64,000 nucleotides of DNA from Adineta ricciae (lineage: Eukaryota > Rotifera > Eurotatoria > Adinetida > Adinetidae). The notes below the pieces were generated by a model. The model was not told the origin of the DNA. It ran no database searches and worked only from the letters and a program-made list of their open reading frames with translations. The translations under genes were made by a program, and so were the position numbers. This document shows, one piece after another, positions 59,570 through 64,000 of this stretch. The stretch spans positions 1 through 64,000 of the forward strand of contig CAJNOJ010000178.1 of the NCBI GenBank assembly GCA_905250025.1, in the 5' to 3' direction. The first letter of the stretch is position 1, and each line of letters starts with the position of its first letter.

Positions 59570-60836
59570 ATGTCTACGAGCACAACATTCATTGCTGATC
59601 CAGAACGAACATTTACAATTTGTGAAGGCAAGAATAGTTTCCATTCATTGGTCAATCTCCTTTCCAGTCAAGAAAAAGACCATCGAAAATTTCTCCGACT
59701 TGAACAAACGATTTGCCAATTAGACTTCGATTTTTACAACGATCTTCTTCCAAAAATCGCCCAATGGGCATCGGATCATACACAGGCAAAATCCATCGAA
59801 CTACTTCAAGCAGGTGCGACACGAACAGTTGTTTACACAGCGGCACAAGCTCGTTATATTCTTGCCAATGCTTTCTTTCTCAATGTATTACCAGGATATG
59901 GAACCATCAGTCTGAATCATCTGTATAATTCATTCGACGAAGATTTATCCGTTGCGAGAATTCGTTGTTTGATCGAATATTTCCGTCTATCATCGGAAGA
60001 AAAGGATTTGGACCGAGAAATTTCTATTGAAAGATACTTTTATCAAGATGAATTACCTGACTGGAGTAAAAAAAGTATTCCAATCCGATCTTCGAAAGTC
60101 TGTGTCAACACAAATCGAATGGAAGATTCAATCAATGCGGAAGGCTTTGTTGATTTTGCTAACAAACACATTCATATTCACCAAATTATCCCATCCGCAA
60201 CACAAGAAGAAGTTCTATGTAAACAACAAATGCGAAATTTTCATAAACTTCACCTATTTTTTTCATGTTTTAGTTAGTTGCTGTCCAGAAGCATTTCTCG
60301 CTATTCTTGTCTGCGAAACTCTTCTCGACAAGGAAATTGTTATTCTTCGCGGATGTAAACGGTTTGTTGATTACACGGGTTATGCCGATACATTTGCTTA
60401 TAAGGAACATTACACAAAACCCGGTCGAATTCAGGATATTCTCGTACTCGATGCTTGTTATTCAGGACAATTCAGCAAGGAGAATATCGATCGAGATTTA
60501 GGCAAAGCGTGGGCAGGTTTTGAAAAATCGAAAGATTCAATCATCGCAACGGGAAACTGGGGATGTGGAGTGTTCGGTGGGGATTTAGTATTCAAGTTTT
60601 TACAACAATTATGTGCAGCTATGATTATCGGTGACAACCTTCAAAGACTGGATTATTCTGCGTATCATGATGATAGCTTAGCGACGAAATTGAAAACTTT
60701 ATTGGTGTCATTGGAAGAGAAAAACAAAACAGTTGCAGATGTTTATCAAATGATGCAGAACTACCGGAAATCAGCGCAATTTCCGGGATCAAGACTGTTG
60801 TTTTCCGATTATGTAAATAATTGGTTGAATGAATGA
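59570..60836 (+). CDS. PARG: Poly(ADP-ribose) glycohydrolase
   Basis: Exons 59570-60218 and 60274-60836 (intron 55 bp) give 403 residues. PARG catalytic-domain features are ARYILANAFFLNVLPGYGTISLNHLY, IRCLIEYFR, FVDFANK, TQEEVLFSCCPEAFLA with the catalytic QEE, DYTGYADTF, and IIATGNWGCGVFGGDLVFKFLQQLCAA. It removes poly(ADP-ribose) from proteins after DNA damage. The Gly-Gly-Gly loop that normally precedes QEE (GGGX6-8QEE) is replaced by HIHIHQIIPSAT, which should change the diphosphate-binding site. There is no long regulatory N-terminus, so this is a short cytosolic/nuclear form. Bdelloids rely on strong DNA repair, but the specific role is unknown. Confidence 0.9.
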
Positions 60837-60967
60837 ATATTTTTCTTCTAAATTCCATAGAAAAACAAACTAAATAAACGAAATATACTACAAATATAAA
60901 TACATATAGATAAGGCAAAGGAGAAAATACAATCAAAACGTCAAATTATATACAAAACGAAGAGTTT

Positions 60968-63422
60968 TTATGTTGTCCATTGTTTAATCCACGAAAACAC
61001 TTCTTTGTGAAGAAAAAGTGAATTGAATGGATTAACAACTGCATGACCTTCAGAAGGAAAGTAAAGCAACCGACTTGGAACTTCACGTCGTTGTAAAGCG
61101 ACAAATGTACCTATACTTTGCGTGTCAGGAATACGAAAATCTCGTGCACCATGAATAATTAACATTGGCTGGGTCCAATTTAAAACATGTTTTATCGGAT
61201 TATCTCGTTCGTATTTATCGAGATTATCAAAAGGAGTGAAACCACCGGAATCGTGTTCAGCAAACCATAATTCATCGGTTGTATAAGCTAAATGTCTTAA
61301 ATCGAAAACACCGGCTTGAGATATAAATGTTCGAAAGCGTCGACTCATTTCCGGATGACCAGCAATCCAATTGATCATATAGCCACCGTAACTGCCACCG
61401 ATTGCGACTACTCGATCACTGTCAAGATAAGAAAAACTTTTCAACGCTGCTGTTAAACCTAATTTTAAATCTTCATAGGGCAATGTTCCATATTCACCAG
61501 TGATACTATTCGTAAAGTTTTGTCCGTAAGAGTCTGAGCCATGAAAGTTAATAGCAATAACTGCGTAACCTTGTGCGGAGTAGGATTGGAAATTCCAATT
61601 GTAACTCCAGGTGTCGTAAGAACTGATCTGCGGACCACCGTGGATATAGAAAACTAGAGGAGTTTTTTTATTTGTACCATTTATAGGCGGAACGTGCCAA
61701 CCATAGATAGTTTCATTTCGTGCACCGATAAATGAGAATAAATCAACTGCAGTAGTAAGTCGAACTTTGGATAGAAGATTTGTATTATGATCAGTTATTG
61801 ATCGCATTGAGAGTGATGAGGTGTGTAAATAAAGATTCAATGGTTTTGTAATACTTCGATGAGCATAGAGAAAGATGTTATCATCAATTGGATGAATTTG
61901 AATATCGTTGGAAGAACCACTGCTTAGAAGACGAATGGGCATCGATGTTGGAGATGTGATGTTAGTTAGTTTGTAAACAACATGTCGAGCATGTTCGCCT
62001 AATTCGAAAAAAAGTGATTGACCATCTTTTGACCATGTTATACTATTAATGCTGCGATCCCAATTCTTCAGTAAGATTATCGGAGGATTTGAACCTGAAA
62101 AGAAAAATGAACGAAAAGAAGAAGAAAAACTGAATTGCTTACCGTTAATTAATTTAATTTTGTGTTGATCTGATTCATAACCAGGAACCGATTGTGATCG
62201 ATAAACTAAGACATGTTCATCCACGGGTGAGTATCTTGGATCTGCATCAGCAGCGAAATTATCACATGTTACACAGACACTCACATAGTTCTTCGCGGTC
62301 AAATCGACAGTATAAATATCTAAATTAGTAGACCATGCCACTGCACTTGTTTCGTCATGTTGTCTCGTATAAGCAAAGGAATTTCCACTTGCACTGAATG
62401 ACCATTGCGCTCGTGCACTGCCGAATGGCTTTGTCGGTGCATCGCTGTCGATCCCGAAGAGAACATCTTGTGGTTTCGATTGCAATTCGAATATTCCTGA
62501 AGAGTTGCGTTGAATAGAAACGAGAAATGGATGGCGGCGAAGGCCAAGTCGGTACTCGTCCCAATGCCGAACGAATAGTTTATCGAATTTGTAAACCGGA
62601 TTCTTTTCTTCTTGTTTAATCGATTGATAATACGAAGTTTCACGCATCGTTGAGTTCGGATAAACTTCACAACTAAATGCCAAACGTGTTGCTTGCCGAT
62701 TAATTAAAAGATCGCCCATGTGAAGTGGATAATCGGTGATTTGAATTGGTTCAAGATAATTCTTCACTGTTGATATATCCTCCGGTAAATTCAATTGAAA
62801 TAATTGTGATGAACGAGATGATCCACGATTGGAAAGAAAAAGAATCGTTTTCGCATCGAGCCAAAAGAACTAAAAAAGGAAATTTGTCGGAAATCTTCCA
62901 AGGAAAACCTGTTCAATCTTACTTGTTGATCATGTATACCCCAAATCGGTCGTGTTAATTGAATAGTTTGGTTTGTTTTCAAATCAATCCAATGTAAAGT
63001 TGTTGTCGATCCTTTTAAATCAGGCATATGGTATTGTTTCCGAATGTACATGACACTTTCTCCATTGATTGGATGAAATCGAGGCGAACGAAGACGATCC
63101 AATCGTAAATTATCGATTTGATGGAAATTTGAGATTTCTTTTAAATTTTGATAATATTCACTATTTGATTGATAATCGCTCGAATTCCAGATCTTTGTTG
63201 TTTGTGCAACATTATTACGACGAATGCCGCGAACCCATACGTATGCAATAAGATAACTGACAAGACATATGGCAATGAGATTGAGAACGAGCAATCCAAT
63301 GAGAACTCCGCACTGAAAGTATATGAAAAGTGAGAAGATGAAATGAGTGATGCAATTCTTACTCGTTTCAATTTTGATTTCGATGGATGACAAGACGAGC
63401 AACGTTGAGAGAGAAATTCCAT
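60968..63422 (-). CDS. Membrane-anchored S9 family dipeptidyl/acyl peptidase
   Basis: Exons 63363-63422, 62923-63312, 62143-62869 and 60968-62094 join in frame to 767 residues. A short basic cytosolic start (SKSKLKR) precedes a type II signal anchor (CGVLIGLLVLNLIAICLVSYLIAYV, about 21-45). The extracellular part is a beta-propeller with many NxS/T sequons. The C-terminal alpha/beta hydrolase has FYIHGGPQ, the nucleophile in GGSYGGYM, Asp in GARDFRIPD and His in SEGHAV. This is the S9 prolyl-oligopeptidase clan; propeller style and GGSYGGY fit S9C/DPP5-like better than DPP4, so no symbol is given. It cleaves peptides outside the cell. Confidence 0.9.
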
Positions 63423-64000
63423 GATAATTCTGTTAAGAACTTCGTCTATTCGATTTCTATATAAATATTATCAAAAAGAAACACCAGATGGTAATAGAAA
63501 CATCTGCATAAGAAGGGAAAAAAATATCGATTCATTGATAAATTAGACAGTCGGAGAAGTTTTATCAACAACAGTCATTTGTATAGAAAAGGAGAAAAAC
63601 TCTTTCGACACATATCAGATTATTAGCAATAAATGTATAGCAATTTCCTTCCCTTTCTACTGCTTTTATGTGTTAGATAATAATAATGAGAAAAATATCT
63701 TTTTAGGATATTCGAGATTGTATCGATTTATTAACAAATGAGAAGTACTATTGAATCTGAATAGAATGTAATAAATTTTCCTGTTTGACATTGATTAAAC
63801 GGATGATTATGAAATAAAGATTGATTTCAATGGACATGCTCAATTGAGATTTAGTCATGAAGAACGAACAAAACACATAAACAAAGAAAATCAATATTTC
63901 TTTCGAGAAGATATTGTCGTAAACATGTCTTTATTAAAAAGAAAGTCATCGCCTTGAGCAATAAACAGACTGTCTTTCGATAATTACCATTTGCTTCGAA
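63423..64000. other. 5' flank of the peptidase gene; nothing else seen
   Basis: AT-rich sequence to the window end, presumably with the promoter of the minus-strand peptidase. No coding or RNA feature is supported. Confidence 0.45.

Overview
The window looks like a nuclear contig from a bdelloid rotifer (Adineta/Rotaria type). This is inferred from content. The DNA is AT-rich and gene-dense. Nearly all introns are 46-70 bp with GT-AG ends. Ordinary animal genes (SART3, NOS1AP, PRPS, MTPAP, CEP295, CCDC81-like, TTLL10, a rhodopsin-type GPCR) sit beside a bacterial-type NAD synthetase that has acquired introns, a solo domain of a type I associate with rotifer ADP-ribosyltransferase and TPR proteins, an intronless secreted protein and decayed F-box genes. 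No database search was possible. Exon joins come from reading splice sites and checking that the joined exons keep one frame; most assignments rest on remembered family motifs.

Layout. 1-2365: a spliced zinc-knuckle gag-like gene. 2366-7932 (minus): SART3, then NOS1AP. 7940-12295: about 4.3 kb without a supportable gene. 12296-18329: solo receiver-like protein, secreted intronless protein, coiled-coil gene, inorganic pyrophosphatase with two candidate starts, enoyl-CoA hydratase-like gene. 19011-23703 (minus): a DED-transmembrane-TPR gene and a membrane-anchored kinase-like gene. 23800-26300: dispersed-repeat copies around a dispanin gene and the orphan last exon of an alpha-mannosidase. 26555-34834: NadE, a small hypothetical gene, PRPS with a 10-nt microexon, an STPR protein, a small type I membrane protein, a PAN/apple protein. 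35552-47207: a partial inverted copy of CEP295, MTPAP, CCDC81-like and full CEP295. 47366-49247: GPCR. 51510-59323: broken F-box genes, an NTAN1-like locus, an LDLa fragment, another repeat copy, TTLL10. 59570-63422: PARG and a membrane-bound S9 peptidase.

How the genes relate. Most neighbours are functionally unrelated, as expected for an animal genome. Exceptions are the CEP295/CCDC81-like pair, both of centriole/cilium families, and the repeat-associated tracts where truncated genes lie beside copies of one repeat family. Several start regions share an AATAGATGTCRCTA-like motif. The most unusual items are the DED-TM-TPR protein, the CEP295 partial copy whose 3' part is almost identical to the parent while its 5' part has diverged, the altered catalytic motifs in NadE, PARG and the crotonase-fold protein, and the shared promoter motif.
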